A stretch of 64,000 nucleotides of DNA from Muricauda sp. MAR_2010_75 (GCF_000745185.1 NZ_JQNJ01000001.1:3206501-3270500); one strand, 5' to 3'. Positions 41,138 to 51,087 are shown, counted from the first letter of the stretch. Numbers and translations: made by a program. Notes: a model not told the origin generated them from the sequence alone.

Positions 41138-42354
41138 GTTGGGAAAATAGATTGAACAATATAAAATTCAAGATTACCACCGGTGATGGTAAGACCTTTA
41201 CCCCGTTATGGGTAAATGGGGAAACATCCGTTGAATTCAGTACAAAAAAATATGAGTTCATCAATGTTCCAGGTTCCATGATAGAAAGGAAGAAAAGGAA
41301 GGCCAATCAATATCCTTTGGTTTTCTACTTTCAAGGGGAAGATAACATTGATGTTAGTGAATCATTTATGGAAAGTGCCAATGATTCACGCCCATGGCAG
41401 GTAAACCACCCATTCTATGGATTGATCACTGGCCAACCAACGGCCATACAACGTGTGGATGATTCATACAACGTCACCAAGATATCTGTTGATTTTTGGG
41501 AAACTATCACTGAAGATTATCCAAATGAAACAGTAAGTCCAAAGGACATTATTTCCGCTAAGTCAGATAGTGTTAACATATTGGCAACATCAAACTATAC
41601 AGCCGGTGCCAGACCGACCAGTGCGGACATATCACCCATAAAGGACAATTCAAAAAAGACAGCTTCCAAGTTTTCACCCTATATACCAAGTGATCAGTAT
41701 ATACCCTACAACAATGCTTTGTCCACTGCTGTAAAGGCAGTGGATAACATTGTTGTAGATGCTGAAACGGTAATGTCGTCCAATCAAGAACTGCTGTTGA
41801 TTCCAAGCACTTTTGAAATACCTGTTCCAACCCGGTTAAAGGCACTTCTTCAGGTTTATCAAGAATTGAAATCCGTGATTACAGGAAAGAACGGGAAGTT
41901 TTATTTTGAATCACAGGCAGCAACTTTGATAACTTCAATTGCAACTGCAACTGTAAACCCTTTAGCTGATGATTATATTACCAAGGGGCAGGTACAGGAA
42001 TCATCCAGTTCATTGGTGGAAACATACAATGATTACCTGTTGGAGCTTGACAATGCCCAGGTAGATCAGTATGATGTGGACAATTCATGGTCACCAAATC
42101 CTGAACTGCAACAATCCCTTTATGAACTCGTAATGGATACGGTTGGCAACCTGTACAATCTTGCATTTGGTGCCAAACAGGAAAGGATTGTTGAGGTGGA
42201 AACCGATACCAATCTGATCATATTGGCACATCGATATATGGGTGGCCTTGATATCGATGATAAGAAATTGGAAACCTTCAGGACCATCAACAACATCCGG
42301 AACAATGAACTTTTCCAAATAAAGAAGGGAAGGCAAATCAAATACTTCACATAG
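41134..42354 (+). CDS. Mu gpN-like DNA circularisation protein
   Basis: The 406-residue protein (GTG start) has an N-terminal domain of the DNA_circ_N type ('WENRLNNIKFKITTGDGKTFTPLWVNGE...YPLVFYFQGED...PWQVNHPFYG') and a helical C-terminal part. In Mu it is a tail and baseplate component also ascribed to DNA circularisation. Confidence 0.75.
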   Translation: MSWENRLNNIKFKITTGDGKTFTPLWVNGETSVEFSTKKYEFINVPGSMIERKKRKANQYPLVFYFQGEDNIDVSESFMESANDSRPWQVNHPFYGLITGQPTAIQRVDDSYNVTKISVDFWETITEDYPNETVSPKDIISAKSDSVNILATSNYTAGARPTSADISPIKDNSKKTASKFSPYIPSDQYIPYNNALSTAVKAVDNIVVDAETVMSSNQELLLIPSTFEIPVPTRLKALLQVYQELKSVITGKNGKFYFESQAATLITSIATATVNPLADDYITKGQVQESSSSLVETYNDYLLELDNAQVDQYDVDNSWSPNPELQQSLYELVMDTVGNLYNLAFGAKQERIVEVETDTNLIILAHRYMGGLDIDDKKLETFRTINNIRNNELFQIKKGRQIKYFT

Positions 42355-42355
42355 G

Positions 42356-43372
42356 ATGAAAATAAAGGTCAATGGTTCTGAGTTTTTGTTTTTCAATGAT
42401 ATAACCATATCGTTGGCCTTGGATTCCATTGCTTCATCTTTTGCTTTTTCCGCAAGGTTCAACCCTAACAACCCAATCCACAAAACCCTATTTAGGCCAT
42501 TATCATTTCCAAAGGTTGAGATATTCAAGGATGATGGAACACTTATGTTGACAGGTGAAGTGATAAACCAAAACCAAAAGTCACAAGCTGAACCTGAATT
42601 GACCACCTTATCCGGATACTCCACAACTGGTATTTTGAACGATGTAAATATTCCATTGTCACTTTACCCACTGGAAAGCATCAATAGAAGCCTAAAGGAA
42701 ATTGCCGAAAGGTTCATTGCGCCTTTTGATCTTAAGCTGGTAATTGATTCTTCGGTGACCAAAGAAGCCAATCAGGTTTTTAAAAAGACCAGTGCGGATC
42801 CTGGGGAAACAATAGAGAATTATTTGGCTGAATTGGCCGCACAAAGAAACATCGTACTTGGGCACGATGAAAAGGGAAGGTTGAAAATGTACCGCCCAAA
42901 TACCAAGGTGCAGCCCAAATACTTCTTCAATAAGGAAAATGGATATCAGATGTCCTGGGCGGTCAATGGCCAATCCCTTCATAGCAACATTGGAGTGATC
43001 AGACAGCCATCAGATGAAAACCCCAACGTTTCATTACAAGATGAGGTCAAAAACCCGTTGGTTGGAAAATACAGGCCAAAGGTTTCCATACTTTCATCTG
43101 GCCAGCAAACGGACACCAAAAAAACGGCCAATAATTATATGGCATCCGAATTGTCCGCACTGACCCTTCAAATGGATATGGAAACCCTTTTGAACTTGAT
43201 TCCAGGGGATATAGTGGAGGTCCAGAATGATGAGGTGTTTTTATATAGCCGTACACGGTTCATGGTTTCTGCTATGGATATAAAACAGACCGAAGAAGGG
43301 TACAAGACTTCCCTTGATTTGGTCCTTCCAGAAACCTACACCGGTGAAACCCCAAAAAATATTTTTGCATGA
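42356..43372 (+). CDS. Baseplate hub protein, Mu gpP/phage D-like
   Basis: The 338-residue protein has an early OB-like module and a 'DFDLKLVIDSSVTKEANQVFKKTSADPGETIENYLAELAAQRN'-like region matching the gpP/late-control D family. The hub protein binds the spike. It follows the N homologue directly, as in Mu. Confidence 0.78.
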   Translation: MKIKVNGSEFLFFNDITISLALDSIASSFAFSARFNPNNPIHKTLFRPLSFPKVEIFKDDGTLMLTGEVINQNQKSQAEPELTTLSGYSTTGILNDVNIPLSLYPLESINRSLKEIAERFIAPFDLKLVIDSSVTKEANQVFKKTSADPGETIENYLAELAAQRNIVLGHDEKGRLKMYRPNTKVQPKYFFNKENGYQMSWAVNGQSLHSNIGVIRQPSDENPNVSLQDEVKNPLVGKYRPKVSILSSGQQTDTKKTANNYMASELSALTLQMDMETLLNLIPGDIVEVQNDEVFLYSRTRFMVSAMDIKQTEEGYKTSLDLVLPETYTGETPKNIFA

Positions 43373-43857
43373 TAAGTTTGGCACAGGTAAAGAGTGTTAT
43401 AGTTGAAAACTATAAAAGGATTATCAAGGTAGTGCAATTTGGACCAAAGACAGCCATGAATGCAGCACCTTTTGGTGATGACTCCCACCCTTTGAAGGAT
43501 ATGGTTGCCATATATGGAAAGACATCTGAACGGGGCGAACCTGTAATTTTGGGTTATTTGAACAAAAATCAAATAGCTTCAGTTGGTGAAAAACGAATTT
43601 TTAGTTTGACCCCTGAAGGAGACCTCTCATTTGCTGTTCACTTAAAGAATGACGGCACATGTGAAATAGGTGGTAATTCTGATAACCTAATTAGGTTCCA
43701 ACCATTGAATACCGCCATACAACAAATGAATACCCACGTTAATCAAGAGCTTACCAAAATAGCATCTGCTATTACAAGTGTTGGTGGTACTTATACCCCA
43801 ACCCCCCTCAACATAGATATTTCAGCATCCAAGATTGAAAGTATCAAAGCCCCTTAA
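43369..43857 (+). CDS. Baseplate spike protein, Mu gp45-like
   Basis: The 162-residue protein shows gp45-type order: OB-fold ('RIIKVVQFGPKTAMNAAPFGDDSHPLKDMVAIYGKTSERGEPVILGYLNKN'), then a beta-helix-like C terminus. It overlaps the hub gene by 4 bp and would form the membrane-piercing tip. Confidence 0.78.
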   Translation: MISLAQVKSVIVENYKRIIKVVQFGPKTAMNAAPFGDDSHPLKDMVAIYGKTSERGEPVILGYLNKNQIASVGEKRIFSLTPEGDLSFAVHLKNDGTCEIGGNSDNLIRFQPLNTAIQQMNTHVNQELTKIASAITSVGGTYTPTPLNIDISASKIESIKAP

Positions 43858-43893
43858 CTTATTTTTATAAGCTGTATCCAGACATAGTTTTGA
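43855..43893 (+). promoter_or_regulatory. 39-bp repeat, candidate late promoter (copy B)
   Basis: Second copy of the repeat at 26067. The TAGTTTTG -7 element is at 43885-43892 and the next start codon lies 16 bp after the repeat. The match holds although the two copies are 18 kb apart. Confidence 0.6.
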
Positions 43894-43909
43894 CCATCAC
43901 TTCAAGGCT

Positions 43910-44209
43910 ATGATATACGAATCCATTTCTGCTTTTGTAGGTTCCAAAACCACCCATGCAGACAGAATTACTGCAATCGATGCCTTGATAGATGCCATGC
44001 TGTTGACCCTTGCGGATGCAACCAATGGCATGAACCCCACTGTTGAAGAATATCAGTTGGATGATGGCCAGATGAAAATACGCACCAGATATAGATCTAT
44101 ATCGGATGTGGAAGCTGGCATCAAATCCTTGGAAAAATTGAAACAAATGTATGTGAACAGATACAACGGCCATGTTTCGGTCTTGAGGGATGTTCGCGGG
44201 TTAAGTTAA
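43910..44209 (+). CDS. Head-tail connector protein, gpW-like
   Basis: The 99-residue protein has 'ISDVEAGIKSLEKLKQMYVNRYNGHVSVLRDVRGLS' at its C terminus, a typical gpW-like connector ending. It stands directly before the portal gene, the usual order, and is helical. Confidence 0.75.
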   Translation: MIYESISAFVGSKTTHADRITAIDALIDAMLLTLADATNGMNPTVEEYQLDDGQMKIRTRYRSISDVEAGIKSLEKLKQMYVNRYNGHVSVLRDVRGLS

Positions 44210-44210
44210 T

Positions 44211-45878
44211 ATGGCGTTTAAAGATACATTTATAGGGAAGTTTTTGTTTGGCACTAATAATCCAAACAACGACCACATCAATGATCAACCATCCATTGAG
44301 CCCCATGAACACTATGGAGCAGTGCATGAAGTTTATGATGGTAGGATAATGCCGGTCCGTTATGGAAGTTTCCATGGCGAAAAGACCCCCGGGGAATTGG
44401 GAGATGTTTATAAACTTACCCCAAGTTATCAATTGTTGAGGTACAGGAGCTATGAAGCTGAACTTACCAATGATGTGGTAAACATCATATCCGGAAAGTT
44501 TTTTAAATGGGTGATTGGAAAAGGGTTGAAAACCCAGGCCGAACCAAATGAAAAAGCCCTTAGTACAGAAAATGTCCCAAAAGTCCCCGAAGATTTTAGG
44601 GACAATGTTGAATCAAGGTTTGATGTCTATGCCAACTCCAAGATGTGTGACTATAAAAATGAACAGACACTTCATGGTTTGGCAATCGATGCATTCAAAA
44701 TGGCGTGGCACGGTGATGGGTTGATTGTCCATCGACTTGAAGATAATTACCCAACCATTCAACTTATAGATGGGGAACACGTCCAAAACCCACCTTTGAT
44801 TGAGTCCAATGGGTACCACAAAGCCGCTAAAGAAAAAGGACACGAAATCAGAAATGGTATCGAGTTTGACAAAAAAGGAAGGCATGTGGCCTATTATGTG
44901 AGAACATCCAAACGTGATCATGGTGCCATGTCCAATGAGTTTGAAAGGATTCCCGCATTTGGGGAAAGGACGGGTAGAAGAATGGCCATGCTTTTTGGAT
45001 TAAAAAAGCACCGGATTGACAATGATAGGTACATTCCAATGACCACTGCAATCTTGGAAAAACTCACAAAGCTGGATAGGTATACAGAGGCCACCGTTGG
45101 AACATTGGAAGAGCGGGCCAAGATAGCCTTTAGTATTGAGCACACAAAAGATAGTACAGGGGAAAATCCATTATTGTCCGCACAACGGGCAGCTGCTGGT
45201 AAAGGAAAGAATGCTGCTCCAGAAACAGTTGGGTTTGAACTTGGTGAAAAGACTGCCCAGATAGTGTCCGCAACTACCGGAAAGCAAACATTCAACATGC
45301 CTGTAGGTGCAAAGTTGAGTGCCCTGTACAGTCAAAACGAAGTTCAGTACGAGCCTTTTTGGAAAGCTGTTTTCAAAACATTGTGTGCTTCATCTGACGT
45401 TCCACCTGAAGTCGCCATGCAGGAATACAACAGTAATTATAGTGCTTCCCGTGCTGCAATTGGTGGTTGGGAATACATTGTAAGCTTCTATAGGAAACTG
45501 TTCACAGATGTATTCTACGCCCCATTTTATGAACTATGGTTGCACACTGAGATTTTAAAGGGAAATATCAACGCCCCTGGATATATCAAAAACTCCACAA
45601 ACTTCATGGTAATGGGCGCATATTGTAAGGCTAGGTTCATTGGTGATAAGATGCCACACATAGACCCTGTTAAAGAAGTCAAAGCAGTTGCGGAAATGGT
45701 TGACAAAAGGTTTATGAGCAGCGAAGAGGCCACTGAAAAACTTACGGGCGGTGATTTTTACGAAAACCAAAAGAAAATTGAAAAGGAAAACCAACATAAG
45801 CCCAAAGAACCGAAGGAAGAAAACACTGAAGAAGAAGGAAGTGAGGGCGAATTAAAAGTAGTCAATGGCAAGGATTAA
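44211..45878 (+). CDS. Portal protein, lambda B-type
   Basis: The 555-residue protein belongs to the lambda-type portals ('YRSYEAELTNDVVNIISGKFFKWVIGKGLKTQAEP', a central 'RIDNDRYIPMTTAILEKLTKLDRYTEATVGTLEERAKIAFSIEH' and 'YNSNYSASRAAIGGWEYIVSFYRKLF'). The ring forms the vertex for packaging and tail attachment. It lies 19 kb downstream of terminase, not beside it. Confidence 0.9.
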   Translation: MAFKDTFIGKFLFGTNNPNNDHINDQPSIEPHEHYGAVHEVYDGRIMPVRYGSFHGEKTPGELGDVYKLTPSYQLLRYRSYEAELTNDVVNIISGKFFKWVIGKGLKTQAEPNEKALSTENVPKVPEDFRDNVESRFDVYANSKMCDYKNEQTLHGLAIDAFKMAWHGDGLIVHRLEDNYPTIQLIDGEHVQNPPLIESNGYHKAAKEKGHEIRNGIEFDKKGRHVAYYVRTSKRDHGAMSNEFERIPAFGERTGRRMAMLFGLKKHRIDNDRYIPMTTAILEKLTKLDRYTEATVGTLEERAKIAFSIEHTKDSTGENPLLSAQRAAAGKGKNAAPETVGFELGEKTAQIVSATTGKQTFNMPVGAKLSALYSQNEVQYEPFWKAVFKTLCASSDVPPEVAMQEYNSNYSASRAAIGGWEYIVSFYRKLFTDVFYAPFYELWLHTEILKGNINAPGYIKNSTNFMVMGAYCKARFIGDKMPHIDPVKEVKAVAEMVDKRFMSSEEATEKLTGGDFYENQKKIEKENQHKPKEPKEENTEEEGSEGELKVVNGKD

Positions 45879-46188
45879 GAACATATTGATTAACAAGACT
45901 TCAGATTGGTCCCAGAACATTAGACCCCGTGTAGGGTCCACTATTAAGCACAATGGATATTATTGGTCCAACGCTACTGGAATTAATTCTGAACCCGGAT
46001 TGACAAACGATTGGGTGAACTGTGGGATTGTAATTGATGCCCCCACTCAGAATGGTAGCCATGTTGTTAATCTTTTGGTCACGGATGTCAGCGACAACCC
46101 ACACATGATTGTTTCTGGAACCTATGTTTCAGGTGACCCTAAAAAACTAGAAAGTTATTCACCCAACTCAATGACTAGAGCATTATGA
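45865..46188 (+). CDS. Small virion-like protein of unknown function
   Basis: The 107-residue protein overlaps the portal gene by 14 bp. It has a carbohydrate-binding-like string ('KHNGYYWSNATGINSEPG') and is strand-rich. No family is recognised. Confidence 0.55.
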   Translation: MARIKNILINKTSDWSQNIRPRVGSTIKHNGYYWSNATGINSEPGLTNDWVNCGIVIDAPTQNGSHVVNLLVTDVSDNPHMIVSGTYVSGDPKKLESYSPNSMTRAL

Positions 46189-46358
46189 ACGCATTGACCG
46201 GACTTATCATTTTGGCCATCATCCAGCTATTGGTAATCCTTTATCTGTATTTGGAGCGTCAAAACTCAAAAAATTCCATAACCACTAAAAAATTGATTGT
46301 AGGTGGATTTGTCATAAGAATTGTAAACGGAGAACTATCCATAGAACCAAGAAAATGA
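46185..46358 (+). CDS. Small single-pass membrane protein
   Basis: The 57-residue product has an N-terminal transmembrane helix (ALTGLIILAIIQLLVILYLYL) and a short basic/strand tail. It overlaps both neighbours by 4 bp (ATGA), so it is translationally coupled. Confidence 0.5.
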   Translation: MNALTGLIILAIIQLLVILYLYLERQNSKNSITTKKLIVGGFVIRIVNGELSIEPRK

Positions 46359-47635
46359 AAAAATCAGTTTTTTTAATATTTCTCTTATTGACCACAACAT
46401 TCGTTGCGGGGCAAATTAGGGTCACGCCAGAGGGTTATCCGTTAATGCCCAATAAACCCGCTGAATCAACTTTATCTAACAATGATACCATAATGGTTCA
46501 GAAGGCTGATGGTATTGTTAGGGGCATTGCCGTATCTGATTTTAAATTACTGTTACCAGGTGGTGGAAGTGATGGTATTTGGGGCTCAATCACGGGTACA
46601 CTTTCCGATCAAACAGACCTTCAGATCGAGCTTGATAATAAACTGGAAAGTGGGGATAATGTTTCTGAACTCACAAACGATGTGGGTTACCTGTTGGAAG
46701 GAACAAACCTTCAACCAATTACCCAGGATGATTTTGACCTGCTCACCCCAACTGAAAAGAACGAAGAGGATTATTTGATTGTTGATGAAGATTCCCCTGG
46801 ATCCTTCCAAGAAGATGTTGAGGACATCATAGGAACCAAAGTGGTTGCCGGAATGAATGTCACTGTAGACTATAACGATACCACAGGGGAGACCACAATT
46901 AGTTCCGATGGGGGCAGTGCCGCCGATGGATCCGAGACCAAAATAAATGCGGGGACCAATGTATCTGTCACGGGTTCTGGAACCGTGGGAAACCCCTATG
47001 TGATTAACTCCACGGACACCAATACCCAATTGTCCAACGAACAGGTACAGGATATAGCTGGGGCAATGTGGTCTGGGAATACAGAATCTGGGGCAACTGT
47101 TACATATCAAGATGGGGATGGTACTGCTGATATTACGGTCAGTGCCGGAACCGGAAACATTCAAAACGATGCTGTAACGACTGCCAAAATAGCGGATGCA
47201 TCAATAACGCTGGCGAAGCTCAACAGTTCTTTTTATGTAAATTCTAGCTTCACGCCTACACTAATAGATGAGGGAGGTGGAGCGACCTATACACTTTCGC
47301 AAGCTATTGGTGATTATACTAGGTTTGGTCCTGTAACTGTTGTAAAAATCTTCATTGAAACTTCAGGAACAACAGGAACGCCCACAGGAACCCTGATAAT
47401 AGGAAACGTTCCATCGATTCCAACCGCGATAGGGACAGTTAGAATGCAAGGCGTCACTATGTTGGGAGGTTATTCCTCAAGTGACATATTAACTCATCAT
47501 TTAGTAGCAAGAAGCGATACAAGTACAGAAATAGTGCTTTTGTCCGATGTTCATAATCCTGGCATAATGACAGAATTGGAAAACGTAGTCGTAAGCGGGG
47601 CTCAAATAGAAATAACAATAGTTTCAACCAATTAA
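46355..47635 (+). CDS. Fibre-like protein with Sec signal peptide
   Basis: The 426-residue protein opens with a clear signal peptide (SVFLIFLLLTTTFVAGQ). The rest resembles phage fibre domains: 'ADGSETKINAGTNVSVTGSGTVGNPYVIN' also occurs in the next gene, followed by 'NDAVTTAKIADASITLAKLNSS' repeats and a strand-rich head. A signal peptide on a virion-type protein is unexpected, so it may be displayed on the lysogen surface. Confidence 0.7.
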   Translation: MKKSVFLIFLLLTTTFVAGQIRVTPEGYPLMPNKPAESTLSNNDTIMVQKADGIVRGIAVSDFKLLLPGGGSDGIWGSITGTLSDQTDLQIELDNKLESGDNVSELTNDVGYLLEGTNLQPITQDDFDLLTPTEKNEEDYLIVDEDSPGSFQEDVEDIIGTKVVAGMNVTVDYNDTTGETTISSDGGSAADGSETKINAGTNVSVTGSGTVGNPYVINSTDTNTQLSNEQVQDIAGAMWSGNTESGATVTYQDGDGTADITVSAGTGNIQNDAVTTAKIADASITLAKLNSSFYVNSSFTPTLIDEGGGATYTLSQAIGDYTRFGPVTVVKIFIETSGTTGTPTGTLIIGNVPSIPTAIGTVRMQGVTMLGGYSSSDILTHHLVARSDTSTEIVLLSDVHNPGIMTELENVVVSGAQIEITIVSTN

Positions 47636-47636
47636 A

Positions 47637-49187
47637 ATGAGAAAGTTACTTTTTATTGCAGTACTATTAGTGGCATTTTTTGGAAATGCCCAGGACAGCA
47701 TAATGACCAAGATCTCATTGAAGGGAAGGGTGTACAATATCCCAACCGTCATTACAGCTGCGAATAGTTTGGACGACCAACAGATAACAGATTTTTCGAT
47801 TACATCTAATATTCTGACCCTGACCCTTGAGGATGGTGGCACACAGAACGTGGACCTATCGCAATATCTGGACAATACCGACTCACAGACAGTCACCGAT
47901 CTTAGCTTATCGGGTAACACACTTTCCATTACATTGAGCGGGGGCAATACCGAAATGTTAGATCTTTCTCCCATTATCCCTGTGGCTGACGGCTCTGAAA
48001 CGATAGTGACCGCAGGCACCAATGTCACGGTAACGGGAAGTGGAACAAGCGGAAATCCCTATGTTATAAACTCAACCGCCAGTGGAAGCGGAACCCCTGA
48101 TGATGATTCCGTGACCCCTGCTAAAATAGCCAATGGGGATTTTGGGGATTTCTCTGTTATTTCCAATGTAGCCAGCTTGGATATGGGGGTTGTGTCGACT
48201 TTTGAGCTTGGAGATGCCAGCGTTACACAAGGCAAATTGGCAAATTCAGCAGTCAATACGGATAGGGTTGAAGATGGTTCTTTGTGGCCAATTGATTTGA
48301 ACATTTCCAATACTGGAACAGTTGGACAGGTCTTGTCAAAAAGCGCAGCAAATGAATTTACTTGGGTTGACGACCAAGTAGGGCCGGGTGGCAGTGGTTC
48401 AAGCAAGATACTTGACGACACATTTACCACCGATTATACCCCCGTTGTGGCCGATACCTTTAGGTTGAAGTACGGGAAGAATTTGGACAGCCTTGTGGTT
48501 TCTACACCTACAGGAAGTTATTCCGATGGCGATGCAATCACATTTGTACAGGATTCAATAGGTGACCTCTATTTTGATTTCAAGGACATTAGAAAGGATG
48601 TCTATTATAAGACGAACAACCCGGGAACTATTGCGATGACGCATTATACCGGAACTGGTTGGACGTTCCTTTGCGGGGATTGTTCGGAATATGTACCGTA
48701 CACACCACCATCAAATCTATATACCTTGGCCAATGCAGCAAATCCCGACAATGAAGTGGATGCCACTACTGGTATAACTGTTGAAGGCACAGATTATTTA
48801 GTAACAAGCGAAGCATCCCCTGTTTCTGACGGTAGTTTTTCAATACAATTTGAAAAGAACACGCCAGCCGGGACCGATGCTTCTGCCGAAATCCAGCTTT
48901 CAGGGCTTACCGTAGGGGTTGGCCATACCATAACATTTGATGCATATATCTCGACGCCCGGGGATGCCAACAACAGCTATGTGCGCACATCCGGTAGTGT
49001 TGCCGCCGATTGGTCATCCACAAACCAAGTGGAGGTGAACCCAGATTCCGACTTTGTGGAATATTCGTTCACATCGACCCCTGCCGTAACCAATCCAAGG
49101 ATCCAGATAACAACGACCACACTGGCGGTAAATGTTCAGGGCCTTCTTTTGCACATAGACAACATCAGAATCACAGAGACCCCATGA
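47637..49187 (+). CDS. Second fibre-like protein with Sec signal peptide
   Basis: The 516-residue protein starts with RKLLFIAVLLVAFFGNAQ and shares the 'ADGSETIVTAGTNVTVTGSGTSGNPYVIN' module with its neighbour. The C-terminal 160 or so residues form a jelly-roll/CBM-like domain ('LANAANPDNEVDATTGITVEG...'). It is followed by a lyase-like enzyme with a 4-bp overlap. Confidence 0.7.
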   Translation: MRKLLFIAVLLVAFFGNAQDSIMTKISLKGRVYNIPTVITAANSLDDQQITDFSITSNILTLTLEDGGTQNVDLSQYLDNTDSQTVTDLSLSGNTLSITLSGGNTEMLDLSPIIPVADGSETIVTAGTNVTVTGSGTSGNPYVINSTASGSGTPDDDSVTPAKIANGDFGDFSVISNVASLDMGVVSTFELGDASVTQGKLANSAVNTDRVEDGSLWPIDLNISNTGTVGQVLSKSAANEFTWVDDQVGPGGSGSSKILDDTFTTDYTPVVADTFRLKYGKNLDSLVVSTPTGSYSDGDAITFVQDSIGDLYFDFKDIRKDVYYKTNNPGTIAMTHYTGTGWTFLCGDCSEYVPYTPPSNLYTLANAANPDNEVDATTGITVEGTDYLVTSEASPVSDGSFSIQFEKNTPAGTDASAEIQLSGLTVGVGHTITFDAYISTPGDANNSYVRTSGSVAADWSSTNQVEVNPDSDFVEYSFTSTPAVTNPRIQITTTTLAVNVQGLLLHIDNIRITETP

Positions 49188-50791
49188 GAAAACTGATCAT
49201 AACCATATTTCTGTTTCTTCCATTATTGGCCAGTGCCCAATTGACAGGGCTTCTTTCGGCAATATCGTCCCAACAATCTTCACAGAGCGATGGCGGAAGT
49301 GGTGGTGATGGCGGAGGTGTTTCCAACGACACCATTACATTGACCTTGTTAAAGGCGTTTCCATCTGCATTTGGAGCTGGAAAGGATTTCAGGATAGACC
49401 CATCCACCGCAACGATCTATGAGGTAACAAACCTTAACAACAGCGGCACTGGAAGTTTCAGGGCGGCGTTTGAGGCTACAGGCCCGAGGATAGTCATCAT
49501 AAAGGTCGAGGGGGTGGTCAACCATACGTCCCCGCTCAACAACCAATCATCAAGTAACGGAAATGTGGCCATTTGGGGGCAAATGGCACCGGGATTGGGC
49601 ATGACCCAAGTTGGGGAAAGATTTTCTTGGAGAAATTCAGGAAACATTCTTATAAGGCACATCACCTCACAGCACAATGACCCAAGTTGTACCCCCAATG
49701 TTGATTGTTTTGATTGCCTCAATTTTTACCTGCAAGAGGCCAACACATCCATTTATGTCGATCACTGTTCGTTCAGGTATGCATCCGATCAAGTCTACAC
49801 CATAGAAAGCGAAGAGGGCACGGCCAAGAGTACATCGGCCTACCTGATGATAGCGGAGGCCAACCCGGACCATAACACCGGCAGTATCATAGGAGACCAG
49901 GGCAACGACACTAACCATGTGGGAAACTTTACGTTTGCCCGTAATATGTTCTACAACATCAGCCACAGGACACCCAACATGAGCGGCCTCACGGGTGGGT
50001 TTGAAGTTTACAACAACTGGGTGTCAAACTGGAACGGCAGGCTATCAAGGACTAATGGCAACATTGATGTCGATTGGTTCAAGAACTATGCGCAAGGCGG
50101 GAACAAATCCCATTGGACCCCAAACCACGTCAACCAGATGGCCGCTGATTTCGATGACTTCAAGACTTACACGGCAGATAACTATGTGACAGGTTTTGAT
50201 GAAACCCCGTCCGGGAACCAAACCAATATTTGGGTGAACTTTACGGACAATTCAGAGGGGAATGATGAGGAGCCCATATTGTCATACCACTATGAACCAT
50301 CACGGATAAACAGTTTTGGCGATCCCGCTGATGGTATTTGGGATTATGGTGAAGTCCCGACCAAGCTCCAATATGCAGTGGGCCACAATAGGGGCATCAA
50401 CACCGATGGAACGCCATTTTATGGCCACGACGACAAGGACTCCGATTATATAGCCAAGACATTGGCAGGAACCACAGAAAGCGATTACCGTTTACCGGGA
50501 GCTTGGGACAATTCGACCTTCCCTGGCACTACGCTATATACTGATTCAGATGGTGACCACATGCCCGATTGGTTCGAGGATCAGTTTGCATTCCTTGACA
50601 AGAACAGTAGTGCCGATATGTTGACCACAAGTAACGTCACATGGGATTTTGGCAATATTGGTGCCGCCCATGACTACGTGGTCATCAACAATGCGGGATA
50701 TACCAATTTGGAAATGTGTGCGGAATTCTATGCCGGGGGATTTGAGACAATGATCGATGGGACCAACAACATGAATATAGGAGACAATTAA
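49184..50791 (+). CDS. Secreted pectate-lyase-like (PL1-type) beta-helix enzyme
   Basis: ATG 49184 gives 535 residues. The signal peptide RKLIITIFLFLPLLASAQ is followed by a Gly/Ser linker and a parallel beta-helix. PL1-like features are 'AFPSAFGAGKDFR', 'VTNLNNSGTGSFRAAF', 'NILIRHITSQHNDPS', 'SIYVDHCSFRYASDQVYT' and a late 'DSDGDHMPDWFED'. Members cleave uronic-acid polysaccharides by beta-elimination. In a phage the natural role would be to degrade capsule or algal pectin-like glycans, but the signal peptide suggests secretion by the host. Confidence 0.8.
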   Translation: MRKLIITIFLFLPLLASAQLTGLLSAISSQQSSQSDGGSGGDGGGVSNDTITLTLLKAFPSAFGAGKDFRIDPSTATIYEVTNLNNSGTGSFRAAFEATGPRIVIIKVEGVVNHTSPLNNQSSSNGNVAIWGQMAPGLGMTQVGERFSWRNSGNILIRHITSQHNDPSCTPNVDCFDCLNFYLQEANTSIYVDHCSFRYASDQVYTIESEEGTAKSTSAYLMIAEANPDHNTGSIIGDQGNDTNHVGNFTFARNMFYNISHRTPNMSGLTGGFEVYNNWVSNWNGRLSRTNGNIDVDWFKNYAQGGNKSHWTPNHVNQMAADFDDFKTYTADNYVTGFDETPSGNQTNIWVNFTDNSEGNDEEPILSYHYEPSRINSFGDPADGIWDYGEVPTKLQYAVGHNRGINTDGTPFYGHDDKDSDYIAKTLAGTTESDYRLPGAWDNSTFPGTTLYTDSDGDHMPDWFEDQFAFLDKNSSADMLTTSNVTWDFGNIGAAHDYVVINNAGYTNLEMCAEFYAGGFETMIDGTNNMNIGDN

Positions 50792-50800
50792 AAAATAGAT

Positions 50801-51085
50801 ATGGGAAACTGGGTAAACAGCCTTTCTGTAGGGCAAAAAATATTTCTAAGGGCGGTACTGATGTTACTGGGCCTCTTTTTATTGGTGATAGTGTTCTACG
50901 CGGGTGGCCGTGAAATGCTGTTGCTATCTGATACAAAAACGGAATGGGGGACACTCCATTGGATATTTTCGGGGTTTGCCCTGTTGTTCATATCCCTGAG
51001 CCTTGCGCTTGACAGGATGGTTAACATTTATGATTTGATAATTACGGCGATCAAAGGATTGTTGGGAAAAATTGGAATAAAGTAA
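50801..51085 (+). CDS. Small membrane protein, candidate holin
   Basis: The 94-residue protein has two transmembrane helices (about 18-38 and 50-70) and a short basic end, as in class II-like holins. It opens the lysis region. No sequence family is recognised. Confidence 0.55.
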   Translation: MGNWVNSLSVGQKIFLRAVLMLLGLFLLVIVFYAGGREMLLLSDTKTEWGTLHWIFSGFALLFISLSLALDRMVNIYDLIITAIKGLLGKIGIK

Positions 51086-51087
51086 GT

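Noticed and set aside
49010..49183. Longer N terminus for the pectate-lyase-like gene
   Set aside because: The upstream frame lies inside the previous gene, and the signal peptide begins right at ATG 49184.
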